A DNA stretch of 64,000 nucleotides from Opitutaceae bacterium (GCA_028284385.1 JANQRT010000072.1:62001-126000); one strand, 5' to 3'. Counted from the stretch's first letter, positions 44,712 through 54,167 are shown. Numbers and translations are program-made. The notes: generated from the letters alone by a model not told the origin.

Positions 44712-45364
44712 CGATGACAGCCAGAGCAGCTTTGAGGAGGATTAACGTTCCATGAATTGACGAGTTGCTTGCCTAGTTCTAACTGGGCTTTCTCGCCACC
44801 CGGATGCTCCCAATCCAGATTGAAAACCTGATCAAGCGGACGAATCTTCTCTTCAGGATGACGATGGCAGTCCAAGCACCAGCCCATGCTTTGAGGCTCA
44901 ACATGCTTCACCACTTCCATCGTATTGACGTTGCCATGGCACTCGACGCAGGAGATGCCTCGATTGACGTGGACCGAATGATCGAAGTAAACGTAGTCGG
45001 GCACTTGATGGACGCGTACCCAAGGAACGGGTTCACCGGACTGATAGCTAGCTCGAACGGTCTCAAGGAGTGGACTATCCGTCTTAATAATGCTGTGACA
45101 GTTCATACAGGTTGAACTGGCGGGCACATTCGCGTGACTCGCTTGCTCTACCTTGCTGTGGCAGTAGCGACAATCCAAACCCAACTCATTGACATGAAAA
45201 CTGTGATCGTAGGGCACAGGTTGGATCGGCTCGTATCCTACTCGTGTATACTTAGGCGTGACGTAATAAGTGATAGACGCCAGCGTGGTAGTAACGAAAA
45301 TGCCAAGAAAAACGACTATCTTTAACGGTAACGAGTTAGCCCCTTTTGGGAAAACTTTAGACAT
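44708..45364 (-). CDS. actA: alternative complex III pentaheme cytochrome ActA
   Basis: 218 residues. One N-terminal membrane helix (LKIVVFLGIFVTTTLASITYY) anchors a periplasmic multiheme domain with exactly five CXXCH sites: CRYCH, CMNCH, CVECH, CLDCH and CSGCH, plus many histidines for distal ligation (DHSFHVNELGLD, YFDHSVHVNRGIS). Five hemes is the usual ActA count. It accepts electrons from ActB. It starts the act genes proper, 32 bases after the small 60-residue gene. Confidence 0.95.
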   Translation of the reverse strand: MSKVFPKGANSLPLKIVVFLGIFVTTTLASITYYVTPKYTRVGYEPIQPVPYDHSFHVNELGLDCRYCHSKVEQASHANVPASSTCMNCHSIIKTDSPLLETVRASYQSGEPVPWVRVHQVPDYVYFDHSVHVNRGISCVECHGNVNTMEVVKHVEPQSMGWCLDCHRHPEEKIRPLDQVFNLDWEHPGGEKAQLELGKQLVNSWNVNPPQSCSGCHR

Positions 45365-45396
45365 GGCGCAACAGGTGTTCTCTAACTATCCTCTCG

Positions 45397-45579
45397 TCAG
45401 ACCAGGCGAGGATCGGTTCGGGCGACAGAATTAGGATCCTGTCTAACATTTACGGCTTGTGAAACTTTGCGCGAACTCGGGGTCGTCAGGGATCTCGCTA
45501 GCTTGGGCAGCGCGATTATCCCTGCAAAAAGGGAGAAAGCGCCGAGAAGAAACGTCTTGCGGGATTTATCGGAACTCAC
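45397..45579 (-). CDS. small membrane protein leading the act operon
   Basis: 60 residues, unrecognised. It has one hydrophobic segment (KTFLLGAFSLFAGIIALPKL, about 8-27) preceded by SRK, then a basic Ser/Thr-rich stretch and the tail VRQDPNSVARTDPRLV. It lies 32 bases before actA in the same direction and 175 bases after lolD, so it is probably the first gene of the act operon. Short length makes the call less secure, but the membrane segment and the operon position support a real gene, perhaps an assembly factor. Confidence 0.5.
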   Translation of the reverse strand: MSSDKSRKTFLLGAFSLFAGIIALPKLARSLTTPSSRKVSQAVNVRQDPNSVARTDPRLV

Positions 45580-45754
45580 GTGGCGGTTTAAGGTCGTTGT
45601 TTCAGCTTTCGGGAGTACAGGAACGTAGCCTTAAATAGCAAATAAAAATTAGCGAATGCTATACCAGGCAGTGATCATTATAAGATGTAAGAAAAAAGAG
45701 GAATCGAAAATCTAATACCCCGAAAGTCGTTCTTTGCAAATAGCGGGACGATTA

Positions 45755-46447
45755 TTATAGAAATAAACCGTCTTCCATACGCAGAGTGCGATCGCATTTC
45801 CGGGCTAGGTCAGGATTGTGAGTCACGATCAATACGGCCTGTCCCTTTTCCTTGGCAAGGCGTGTTAGAGAATCGAATACCATTAGCGAATTTTTAACAT
45901 CCAGATTCCCAGTCGGCTCGTCCGCTAGCAGGATGCTTGGTTCGTTGGCCAAGGCTCGGGCAATAGCAACACGCTGTTGCTCGCCTCCAGAAAGTTGCGA
46001 CGGCAAACGCCGGAGCTTATCCCCCAATCCAATATCCTCGAGAAGCGAACGGGATCGATCCTGCATTTCGTTTAAAGAAAGACGGCCCAGCTTTCGCATG
46101 GGAAGCATCACGTTTTCCTGAGCCGTAAATTCCGGAAGCAGAAAGTGGAACTGGAAAACGAACCCGATATTTTCGCAACGCAGCCACGTATGAACGCCAT
46201 CGCGATTCGGCGGCACCTCCTCGTCATTGATAAAAATGGAGCCTTGTTCTTGCTGGTCCAGGAGTCCCAAAAGGTAGAGGAGAGTGGACTTGCCACAGCC
46301 TGAGGGTCCAACAATGGCGCTGATCTCTCCTCGATGGAGTTTGAGATCGACTCCTTTGAGAACATGGACCCTAGCAGCGCCTGAGCCTAGATGTTTATGG
46401 ATACGTCGACATTCGAGAGCGATTGCCCTTCCAGCCACAGCACTCAT
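45755..46447 (-). CDS. lolD: LolD-type ABC transporter ATP-binding protein
   Basis: 230 residues. It has Walker A in GPSGCGKSTLLYLLGLLD, Q-loop FVFQFHFLLPEFTAQENVMLP, the ABC signature LSGGEQQRVAIARAL, Walker B ILLADEPTGNLD and H-loop VLIVTHNPDLA. The phrases LPEFTAQENVMLPM and DEPTGNLD place it in the LolD/MacB (lipoprotein release) group. It overlaps the permease gene by four bases and probably energises it for moving lipoproteins from the inner membrane to LolA, or for a related export function. Confidence 0.9.
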   Translation of the reverse strand: MSAVAGRAIALECRRIHKHLGSGAARVHVLKGVDLKLHRGEISAIVGPSGCGKSTLLYLLGLLDQQEQGSIFINDEEVPPNRDGVHTWLRCENIGFVFQFHFLLPEFTAQENVMLPMRKLGRLSLNEMQDRSRSLLEDIGLGDKLRRLPSQLSGGEQQRVAIARALANEPSILLADEPTGNLDVKNSLMVFDSLTRLAKEKGQAVLIVTHNPDLARKCDRTLRMEDGLFL

Positions 46448-47697
46448 GAAGCCGTCCCCCTAATCACCTCGCCGGGAACAAGTCGAGCGGCGCGACGAGC
46501 TGGAGCCAAGCTGGCGAACAGCACGATTACGGTAGCCACCAATGCAGCGTATATATAGTGTTGCAGGGACCAATTCACCACGAAACGCTCCGCGGTGAAG
46601 ATCCCCTTAACGCCAATGGGAATGTTGGAAATCGCGTAGGTCATGCCTGCTCCAAAGCAAAAACCGATCAAGGTGCCCAATACCAGCACGATCATGCCTT
46701 GCCAGATGAAGATATTGGAAATGTCCCTGCGCGAATAGCCCACCGAACGCAGGATAGCGATTTCCCGAGTCTTCTCCATTACGATCATAGCAAGTGTATT
46801 GAACATTCCAAGACCAGACGTGAGAAGAATCGCGGAAACGGTGATCGCTGCAGACAAGCCGATGACGTAGAAGAACTGAAGCCAGGATTTCTCTCTTTCC
46901 TGCCAGGAAGCCGCAAAATGTCTTGTCAGGTTTTCGATAACCTGGGCATCGACAAGGGCCTTGGAACGATCGAAAAGACTGACCTGAATAAAGCTGGCTC
47001 GATGGGGCATCTTAAAAAGGGATCTGGCTTGATTGATGGGGAGAAAAACGCGGACCTTATCGATCTCGGAGACACCCGTTTCGTAAATGCCTACCACGTG
47101 AAACCGGTTGCGCTGATCAACGGCTTGAACGAGCAGCGAATCGCCCACTTGAGCCTGAAGACGGTTCGCGAGTTTTCGGCCAATGAGGATACCCATGGGC
47201 GTGGAACGAAAATCATCAATGCTTCCTTCGACGATCTGATCCTCAAGAGCGGAAACCGCCAAATGATCTTCTATGCTAATGCCGTAGGCAAAGCCGGACC
47301 CGTTGCGAAGCGGTCCTCGAATGTAAACGTTTCCCGTGACTACGGGAGAAGCCGCATAAACGTTAGGCAGTTCTCGAATCGCTTCGATGATCTTGGACGG
47401 AAACTCCACGCCTTCGATGAAACGATAGTTCTCTCGATTGCCAGCCATGAAACTCGACCTGCCACCGTCTGTAGTGGAGGCCTCGAGACTGGTCATGATC
47501 GGTTGCATTTTATCGCTAATGCGAATCGCCCCGTCAGTAGCCAGAACCGTATCGATAAAGTACTCTTTAAAGCCGCTGACCTGAGCTTGGGTAACGATAA
47601 AAAACGCTACACCGAACGAAATCCCCGCCAAGCTCATCAGCATGGATCGCTTTTTAGCAAGCAGGAAACGAACGGCGATAACGATACTAGGCGTCAT
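46444..47697 (-). CDS. LolC/LolE-type FtsX-family ABC permease
   Basis: 417 residues: one N-terminal membrane helix (SMLMSLAGISFGVAFFIVTQAQVSGF), a large periplasmic domain (about 45-265) and three C-terminal helices (FFYVIGLSAAITVSAILLTSGLGMFNTLAM, IFIWQGMIVLVLGTLIGFCFG and YIYAALVATVIVLFASLAPARRAA). This is the FtsX/LolCE fold; TREIAILRSVGYSRRDISNIFIWQG is the coupling-helix signature. There is only one permease gene here, so the transporter is probably a homodimer (as with LolF). It begins 64 bases after gspF and may be transcribed with the secretion operon. Confidence 0.9.
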   Translation of the reverse strand: MTPSIVIAVRFLLAKKRSMLMSLAGISFGVAFFIVTQAQVSGFKEYFIDTVLATDGAIRISDKMQPIMTSLEASTTDGGRSSFMAGNRENYRFIEGVEFPSKIIEAIRELPNVYAASPVVTGNVYIRGPLRNGSGFAYGISIEDHLAVSALEDQIVEGSIDDFRSTPMGILIGRKLANRLQAQVGDSLLVQAVDQRNRFHVVGIYETGVSEIDKVRVFLPINQARSLFKMPHRASFIQVSLFDRSKALVDAQVIENLTRHFAASWQEREKSWLQFFYVIGLSAAITVSAILLTSGLGMFNTLAMIVMEKTREIAILRSVGYSRRDISNIFIWQGMIVLVLGTLIGFCFGAGMTYAISNIPIGVKGIFTAERFVVNWSLQHYIYAALVATVIVLFASLAPARRAARLVPGEVIRGTAS

Positions 47698-47761
47698 GAA
47701 AAGAAAAGCGAATGACCTAAGCGCAGATCACGCTGATTTCGCCGGAAAAGAAAGAAAAAAA

Positions 47762-49018
47762 TTATCCCCCGGAAAGCGAGCTGCTGAGCTGGAATACCGC
47801 GGAAATAATGCCGAAGGCGATCAGGCCGACAAACAGGAAGACGAAGAGAAGAACCCCGGTAGAAATGATCCCCATGAATCCTTTGACAATTTTGTCAATA
47901 GATTCTGAATACTGACGAGACATTTGATTAAGGCCTGGGACTACGTTTCCCGTGTTTTCGCCCACCGTGAATATATCGAGCGACATCTCGTCGAAATAGC
48001 CTGTCGACTTGAAAGCGGTGGAAAGCGTCGCTCCTTCGACAACCTTGTTGCGAGCCTCGGTGAACCGCTCGCGCATCGAGTAGTTGGTCAGAGCTCTTTC
48101 CGTCATAGTCAGCGACTGAACCATCGTTATTCCGTTTTCCAAAAGCAAAGCAAGGATCTGCGTCAATCTCAGCACTTGCAGATCGCGCAGAAACTTTCCT
48201 AGCAGCGGCACTCTGATAATCAAGGCGTCGAACTTGGATCTGCCGTTTTTAGAGTTCCTCCAGGAAATCGTTCCAAACACCGCTAAAGCGCCGCCAATCG
48301 CCACAATCCAACCGTAGTTCAAAAGCCAGTCCGCCATGAAAATGAGCAGTTTTGTGGATACGGGAAGCTTCCCGCCAAGAGAGCTCAGCAATCCTTGGAT
48401 ACGTGGAAGAAGGAGGAAGAGGAAGAGAAGAACCAGTCCGATGGTGATGAGGATGAGGAAAACAGGATACGCCAAAGCTGAAAGCAGGTTGGATTGAATC
48501 CGCTTACGTTCTTCCATGCTGGAAACGATACTGGTTAAAACCGTATTCAAACTTCCAGTCGCTTCCCCCGCCTCTACGAGGCTAACGACGCTTTCATCGA
48601 AGACTTTGGGCTGCTTGTGAAACGTTTCCGAAAGAGACCTGCCCTGCCTCAACTCGTCCCAAAGTTGAGTCGACAGAAACTTTAAACGAGGATCGCTCAA
48701 ACGCCCGCTCATCAGCCGTAAGGCATCGCCAGCCTGAATGCCGCAATTGAGCAACTCTTTCAAATTCTGCAGGAATGGCAAAGCCAGCTTGCGACTCAAC
48801 GAAGTAGACGAAACTTCAGATGACTGCTTGCTGAAGAGGCCAGCGAAAGGGATGTTGCTTTTGCCAGTTTTGGCTTCAGTTCCCGATTCGGAAATGCTTA
48901 GCGGCCGAAGCTTCTTCGCCGCCAGTTGTTGCAAAGCCGTCTTGCGACTGGCTGCTTCAAGCGAACCTTGGACTTTGCTTCCTTCGAGATTCCTGGCGCT
49001 GTAGGTGAACGTGGGCAC
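47762..49018 (-). CDS. gspF: type II secretion inner membrane protein GspF
   Basis: 418 residues, standard. The N-terminus PTFTYSARNLEGSKVQGSLEA is the classic GspF/PilC opening. Two repeated cytoplasmic four-helix domains (LPFLQNLKELLNCGIQAGDALRLM and LTQILALLLENGITMVQSLTMTERAL) are separated by three membrane helices (LSALAYPVFLILITIGLVLLFLF and others; last near the C-terminus). GspF is the platform of the secretion machine and contacts the ATPase GspE, encoded 103 bases upstream. PilC of type IV pili is the alternative, but the operon context is type II secretion. Confidence 0.93.
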   Translation of the reverse strand: MPTFTYSARNLEGSKVQGSLEAASRKTALQQLAAKKLRPLSISESGTEAKTGKSNIPFAGLFSKQSSEVSSTSLSRKLALPFLQNLKELLNCGIQAGDALRLMSGRLSDPRLKFLSTQLWDELRQGRSLSETFHKQPKVFDESVVSLVEAGEATGSLNTVLTSIVSSMEERKRIQSNLLSALAYPVFLILITIGLVLLFLFLLLPRIQGLLSSLGGKLPVSTKLLIFMADWLLNYGWIVAIGGALAVFGTISWRNSKNGRSKFDALIIRVPLLGKFLRDLQVLRLTQILALLLENGITMVQSLTMTERALTNYSMRERFTEARNKVVEGATLSTAFKSTGYFDEMSLDIFTVGENTGNVVPGLNQMSRQYSESIDKIVKGFMGIISTGVLLFVFLFVGLIAFGIISAVFQLSSSLSGG

Positions 49019-49121
49019 TACTGAAAGAGAAGTTGAGAAGTAAAATTGAAGAAGTACTTGGAGCGACTTGGGAACACACTTAATTCAGTTTTCGTTTCGC
49101 CTTTTTAATTCCCACTTTTGC

Positions 49122-50810
49122 TCACTCCCCCTCCTTAACCGATATCGTGCGAACCACTTCGTCGAGAGTGGTTAGATTGCGCTTCATAAGATTCCAGCCC
49201 GATTCTCCCAGCGTGACCATTCCTCCCTTTCGTCCCAATTCTCTAAATACAGGAGCCGCCGCGCGATTAACGATGGGATCGTGCAGATTCTCGCTTACCC
49301 TGAGAATCTCATAGATTCCAATTCTTCCTCTGTATCCAAGGCCTCGACACGCATCGCATCCTTTCGGCTCGGGCAGCTCTGAAATCTCGCTCGCTTTAGA
49401 CTCATCCATATCGAGCACCTTCATCGCGTCCCTTAGCTTAGTTCGATCTGCAGGAACTTTCGTCCAGCAATTCTGACACATCCGCCTGAGAAGTCTCTGG
49501 GCCATTACGATCTCCACACTCGAGGCAATGAGAAAGGGCTCAATACCCATGTCGGTCAGACGTGTAATCGCTCCGGGAGCGTCATTGGTATGCAGGGTGC
49601 TAAAAACGAGGTGTCCAGTGAGCGAGGCCTGGATGGCGATTTCAGCGGTTTCGCGATCTCGGATTTCCCCTACCATGATCACATTGGGATCCTGACGCAG
49701 GACGTGTCTCAAAGCCTCAGGAAAGCTGAATCCAATATCTGGATTAACTTGAATCTGATTAACGCCGGGCACTTCGTATTCGATCGGATCTTCCACGGTA
49801 ATAATGCGGCGATCGTCGGAATTGATAGTGCGGATAAAGGCGTTTAGTGAAGTCGATTTACCCGAACCGGTTGGACCGGTAACGAGGATGATACCATGGG
49901 GAAGGTTCAGAGCCCGTGTGATTTTGCCCCGATCGTCTTCAGACATGCCAAGCTGCTCCATACTCAAGGGCGTGCTTTTCTTGTTGAGCAGGCGGAGGCT
50001 GATACTTTCGCCGTACATCACTGGCATGGTCGAAAGACGAATATCGAGCGTGGTTTCACCAATCCGATGGTTTATGCGCCCGTCTTGAGGAAGGCGACGT
50101 TCGGAAATGTTAAGCCGAGCCATGATTTTCAAGCGCGAGACGATAGCGTCTTGAAACTTTCGCAGGTTCTCAGGAACGGGAACGGAAACAAGAAGACCGT
50201 CGATCCGATAGCGGATGCGAAGTTCTTCTTCCAAGGGCTCGAAATGGATATCGGTCGCTCCATCTTCGATAGCCTGATTGAACACTTCATTCACGAATCT
50301 GATGATGGCCGCATCTTCGTCTTCTTCATCCTCGATCTCAACCGTCTCGAGATCGGCATCTATATCGAAAGACTCGTCAAGACTCTCAGCGCCTACACCT
50401 AGATTTTGCGTAATGAAACTTGAAATACGATCTGGAGCGGAAAATCTCCACTGCGGTCTCTTGCCACACGCGGCAAAGACCCAGTCATCCATCAGATCGT
50501 CAACCGGCCAACTGGTAGCCAGGACAAGCTCCTCGGATTCCTCTTCATCCTGCCGGACCGGAACGCAGTGAAACTCGTGAAGAATTCGCAGTGGTATGGA
50601 GCCCAGTTGATCAAGATCGAATTCCTCGTGGGAAACGAAAGCCGCAGAGCATCTGTTACTCAATGTATCCAGAATTTCGGCAACCGGTTTTCCCGTTATT
50701 TCGGATAACGTATCCAGTCTTTCCGCACGACGACTTTCATTAATTCGGGCAACCTGCTCTTCACCCAATTCGTAGGAGTGGAGATATTCTTCAGTATCGA
50801 TGATCGTCAT
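49122..50810 (-). CDS. gspE: type II secretion ATPase GspE
   Basis: 562 residues. It carries an N-terminal GspE domain (about 1-140, acidic at 150-168), the block GATDIHFEPLEEELRIRYRIDG at 184-205 in split form, RLPQDGR, Walker A GPTGSGKST at 312-320, ITVEDPIEYEVPGV, Walker B LRQDPNVIMVGEIRDRETAE and the His box LVFSTLHTNDAPGA. The tetracysteine zinc motif reads CQNCW then CDACRG. It powers pseudopilus growth. It differs clearly from the PilB-like ATPase at 15061-16776. Five bases separate it from the GspC-like gene upstream. Confidence 0.93.
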   Translation of the reverse strand: MTIIDTEEYLHSYELGEEQVARINESRRAERLDTLSEITGKPVAEILDTLSNRCSAAFVSHEEFDLDQLGSIPLRILHEFHCVPVRQDEEESEELVLATSWPVDDLMDDWVFAACGKRPQWRFSAPDRISSFITQNLGVGAESLDESFDIDADLETVEIEDEEDEDAAIIRFVNEVFNQAIEDGATDIHFEPLEEELRIRYRIDGLLVSVPVPENLRKFQDAIVSRLKIMARLNISERRLPQDGRINHRIGETTLDIRLSTMPVMYGESISLRLLNKKSTPLSMEQLGMSEDDRGKITRALNLPHGIILVTGPTGSGKSTSLNAFIRTINSDDRRIITVEDPIEYEVPGVNQIQVNPDIGFSFPEALRHVLRQDPNVIMVGEIRDRETAEIAIQASLTGHLVFSTLHTNDAPGAITRLTDMGIEPFLIASSVEIVMAQRLLRRMCQNCWTKVPADRTKLRDAMKVLDMDESKASEISELPEPKGCDACRGLGYRGRIGIYEILRVSENLHDPIVNRAAAPVFRELGRKGGMVTLGESGWNLMKRNLTTLDEVVRTISVKEGE

Positions 50811-50815
50811 CTTGA

Positions 50816-51400
50816 CTAGCGATTGGTGTTGGTAGAGGAGCCTTCATCGATGACTGAACGCCGCAGGGCCCTCCGCCTTCTGATTTCCTCAGCCACCTTC
50901 TGCATGCGTTTACGCACATCTTCGTCACTCGCATCTTGAATGTCATTGGTATTGGTAGGTCGCGTGACAGGAGTCGCGGTAGTTGCGGGTCGAGTCGCCT
51001 GAGCTTGAACGGGACGGGGCGCCGCTTTGATGGTGACGATATTGGGATCGGGCAATTCCATCCGCTTGGTGAAACCATTGCGACTCGCTACAATGCTCTG
51101 GTCCTCATCGTTAAAATCGGTGATCATAATCCCATCTTCGCCAGGCTGATTCAAGGTAAGCCAGTAGCTTTTATTGTTCTCCTTGTCATAAACGCTGGCC
51201 TGCAAAACGCCGCCAATCTGAATGAGGCCATTGAATTCGAAATTATCGAGAGGATTAGCTGTTGGAGCTTCAACCGGAGCTACGGGAGTGTTGTTGACCG
51301 GAGCCTGGAACGGCGAGGCGATTCGCTGCTGAATATCATCCTCCTGACCAAAAGCGGAAACGGGGAGCAAGAAAACCAACGCTATTTTAACGACTTTCAT
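50816..51400 (-). CDS. GspC/PilP-like periplasmic protein
   Basis: 194 residues with a signal peptide (KVVKIALVFLLPVSAFGQ). The central domain (NFEFNGLIQIGGVLQASVYDKENNKSYWLTL, broken here for length, through IVASRNGFTKRMELPDPN) looks like the small beta-sandwich of PilP or the HR domain of GspC, which binds the secretin. The C-terminal third is Pro/Thr-rich followed by a basic helix (DVRKRMQKVAEEIRRRRALRR). It has no membrane anchor, unlike classical GspC. It overlaps gspD by four bases. The assignment is by position and fold pattern, not by strong identity. Confidence 0.65.
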   Translation of the reverse strand: MKVVKIALVFLLPVSAFGQEDDIQQRIASPFQAPVNNTPVAPVEAPTANPLDNFEFNGLIQIGGVLQASVYDKENNKSYWLTLNQPGEDGIMITDFNDEDQSIVASRNGFTKRMELPDPNIVTIKAAPRPVQAQATRPATTATPVTRPTNTNDIQDASDEDVRKRMQKVAEEIRRRRALRRSVIDEGSSTNTNR

Positions 51401-53595
51401 CCTCGTGCCCTTTTTCCAACTACAGACTCCGATTTATTGGAAGACATATCCTTGTCGCTGGAAAACGTTCCTTCTTCTAGGTAGTTTTGAATCTCGGTGG
51501 GATCAGAAAGCCTATTTATATTTTCCTTTGCATCGGCATCGCCTTCCTCAGTTGTCCTGATAACCTTCGGTTTGATGAATACAAGAAGCTCTGTTCGATC
51601 GAGATCCTTCACGCGACGACCAAATAGTTTCCCAATGACAGGAATATCCCCGAGCAAAGCAGGCCGAGCATCCGTCTTATCGAGTCTGTATTGCTGTAGT
51701 CCGCCTAAAACGATCAGCTTGCCGTCCTGGACACTAACATACGAAGTAGCCTCACGCGTACCAATTATCGGTTGCTCATTCCCATCGATGGTGACCGACC
51801 CTGAAACATCCTCAATCGTCTGATTGATTTCCATTTGGATGACATCGTTCGGACCAATAAGAGGCGTCACCGTCAAAACGATGGCAATGTTTTCAAATGA
51901 AACCGTTGAACGTACCGCAGTTCCTCCGGTCAGATCGGTTTGCGAGCCAGTGATCAGGGGGCGGCGTTCGCCAACTGTAATGGTTGCCTCGCGATTATGA
52001 GTCGTCATCAGATTTGGCTGCGAGATCAGCTTGATGCTGTTGTTGTTCTTCGCTCGATTGAAGATGGCATCCAAGGTGAGATTAGAGATCGTACCGTTGT
52101 CGTAGCTAAACGAGGCGTTGCTAATACCAAGACCGAGGATATTAGCGGTGGCACTCGTGATATTGGGAGCACCGTCCGCTTCGTTTTGAGTGTAGGTAAA
52201 ACCGAATGCATCAATTCCTCGAGCATCAGCTTTGGACAAGCTTACTTCCGCGATGACGACTTCAATCCGTACTTGCGGCAGCAATACATCAATCTTCTCG
52301 ATAATTTCGCGAGAAAGTTCCAAGTCGTTGCGAGTGCCTGAGACGATTATCGAATTGCTACGTTCGTCAGCTACGATGGTCATGAAGGAGCTGAACTGGC
52401 TGTCCCGTTCTTCGAGGGTGTTTTCAACAATGGCGGTTCTCGTTTGATTGCGATTGTTTCGCTGATTGTTCGGTTGGATATTATTGCCGCGCGTATTCTG
52501 CTGCAGGTTTTCCGAAAGATCGACGTCGCTGCCTTCCGTTTGCGAAGCGCCGGAAATGAAATTGCTGATCAGGCTGACCACATCAACGGCGAGAGCGTGA
52601 TCCATTTGAATAACTTCAATGAGCTCGTTGGGGTCAGCTTGAATATCGAGCTTGGAAATAATCTCGTCGAAGAAGACGAGATTCGAGGGCTCGGTCATAA
52701 TGATCAGCTGATTCGTACGATCGTCGGCTGTAATGGCCGTAGTACTACCAAAAAGAATTTGTTCCGGTATGGAACTGCCTGCACCAGCAACCGAAACAGG
52801 GATAGCTGGAGTTGCTTGCTGAGCCTGCCGCTGATTGGCGGCAGCTCTACCGCCGGTATTGCCACTCCGGTTGTCCTGGACGCCAAATCGGCTCCGAGCG
52901 TCATCGATCAAGGCCTGCATCTGCTCGGCAACCGCGCTGGCCTGGGCGAACTCCAAAGTGTAGAAACGCGTTTCGATATTCAAGCGACTCGGCTTGTCCA
53001 CTTCCTGAACCACGTATTCCACTCGCTGCAGATTGCTAACCGTATCCGTAACGATAACCGCATTCGTATTCTGAAACTGAATAACGGAGCTAAAGGCTGG
53101 GCTTAAAAATTGCTGGATCTGCTGCTGAAAAGTCTGCGTATCCAAATACTGAAGTCTGAAAAGCTTGCTAACCACTTTGCCGCTCGGTTTCCAATCGCGT
53201 AGCGAATCGATGACCAATTCAGGAGATTCCGTTCGGATGTTGCCAATGTTAACGACCTCCAGGAAACGATCGCCCATGGGAGATACGCCAATGCCATTGA
53301 TGCTCAGGAGACTTTCAATGGCGATGATAGCCTCTTCTTTGGTGATCTCGCGCTGACTGTCGAAAGTGATATTGGGGGTTTGCATCTGCTCTGGACGAAT
53401 CACCGACCGACCCGTTAACTGTTCCAGCAAAGAGAGTACGTTAGTCAACGGCGTTCCGCGGAGGATAAGCCTCTCCAGGACTTCTTCTTCCTCAACCGGC
53501 TCCGGATTTTGTGCAAGCGCCATTTCATGGCCGATCGCAAGAGCGAGTATCAGTAAAGAACGGAATGCAATCGATTTTTGTATCCAAAATTTCAT
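51397..53595 (-). CDS. gspD: type II secretion secretin GspD
   Basis: 732 residues. Signal peptide (SLLILALAIGHEMALAQ), then N-domains (LILRGTPLTNVLSLLEQLTG; LFRLQYLDTQTFQQQIQQF; FYTLEFAQASAVAEQMQALI; VIQMDHALAVDVVSLISNFI) interrupted by two Gln/Asn/Arg-rich low-complexity loops (near 245-265 and 365-395). The secretin core has VRIEVVIAEVSLSKADARGI, LISQPNLMTTHNREATITVG, TPLIGPNDVIQMEINQTI, LIVLGGLQQY and PVIGKLFGRRVKDLDRTELLVFIKP. It forms the outer-membrane channel. The Ser-rich C-terminal tail after IRTTEEG may bind a pilotin. It overlaps genes on both sides by four bases. Confidence 0.94.
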   Translation of the reverse strand: MKFWIQKSIAFRSLLILALAIGHEMALAQNPEPVEEEEVLERLILRGTPLTNVLSLLEQLTGRSVIRPEQMQTPNITFDSQREITKEEAIIAIESLLSINGIGVSPMGDRFLEVVNIGNIRTESPELVIDSLRDWKPSGKVVSKLFRLQYLDTQTFQQQIQQFLSPAFSSVIQFQNTNAVIVTDTVSNLQRVEYVVQEVDKPSRLNIETRFYTLEFAQASAVAEQMQALIDDARSRFGVQDNRSGNTGGRAAANQRQAQQATPAIPVSVAGAGSSIPEQILFGSTTAITADDRTNQLIIMTEPSNLVFFDEIISKLDIQADPNELIEVIQMDHALAVDVVSLISNFISGASQTEGSDVDLSENLQQNTRGNNIQPNNQRNNRNQTRTAIVENTLEERDSQFSSFMTIVADERSNSIIVSGTRNDLELSREIIEKIDVLLPQVRIEVVIAEVSLSKADARGIDAFGFTYTQNEADGAPNITSATANILGLGISNASFSYDNGTISNLTLDAIFNRAKNNNSIKLISQPNLMTTHNREATITVGERRPLITGSQTDLTGGTAVRSTVSFENIAIVLTVTPLIGPNDVIQMEINQTIEDVSGSVTIDGNEQPIIGTREATSYVSVQDGKLIVLGGLQQYRLDKTDARPALLGDIPVIGKLFGRRVKDLDRTELLVFIKPKVIRTTEEGDADAKENINRLSDPTEIQNYLEEGTFSSDKDMSSNKSESVVGKRARG

Positions 53596-54167
53596 GGCGT
53601 GTATTCTATAGACTTCAAATTGATCTTGGCGTCCAGCAGGTGGGGGGTTCGGCGGGGAGCCTGGATGGTGATCTGCCTGAGACCGACGTAGGGAAGCGTT
53701 CCCTTTATCTCGTCGATGAAATCGAAAACCTGTCCGAAACTGGCCTTCTTTAGATCGACCGTAAACGAGTGGAAACTCAAAGGGATGCCAGCTTCGGTTG
53801 AAGGGGGAGACATGTTGAATTCGCTAAAACCGTATTTCCGAATCATGCTATCAAGGCTGGCGTTGACATCGTCGCGCTTTGGAAGCGCTTCGAGGTTGAT
53901 GTCGGAGATCAGAGCTTCGAACTTTATTTTTATGTTCTCGCTTTCGTCCAGCACTTGGCGCTGCTCACGAGCATCGACATGAGCCAATTCAATCGAATCC
54001 CAAACCGATGAGTGCCTTTCTATTTGGAAGGTAAACCAGATGCCGACGATTCCGAAGATGAAAAGAAGAGCCAAAACCTTTTCCCGCATGCTAAGCCTCG
54101 AGAAACGAAGCTTTAAAAATCCATTCCAGTATTGGAGTTTTGGTGACGATTGAAAAAGCTTATCCAT
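53592..54167 (-). CDS. gspM: GspM/PilO-like secretion protein
   Basis: 191 residues with a basic cytoplasmic N-terminus, one membrane helix (KVLALLFIFGIVGIWFTFQI), a coiled-coil stretch (DAREQRQVLDESENIKIKFEAL) and a ferredoxin-like domain (LSFHSFTVDLKKASFGQVFDFIDEI, split, then VGLRQITIQAPRR). This architecture is that of GspM or PilO. Eight bases overlap with the GspL-like gene. GspM stabilises GspL in the inner membrane platform. Confidence 0.75.
   Translation of the reverse strand: MDKLFQSSPKLQYWNGFLKLRFSRLSMREKVLALLFIFGIVGIWFTFQIERHSSVWDSIELAHVDAREQRQVLDESENIKIKFEALISDINLEALPKRDDVNASLDSMIRKYGFSEFNMSPPSTEAGIPLSFHSFTVDLKKASFGQVFDFIDEIKGTLPYVGLRQITIQAPRRTPHLLDAKINLKSIEYTP

Noticed and set aside
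45677..45682. TATAAT on the leftward strand as the act operon -10 box
   Set aside because: No acceptable -35 hexamer lies 16-18 bases upstream, so the match could be chance in an A/T-rich gap.
46558..47715. 385-codon rightward open frame
   Set aside because: It is opposite the FtsX-type permease, and its protein sequence is low-quality and rich in charged and Asn/Gly residues without domains.
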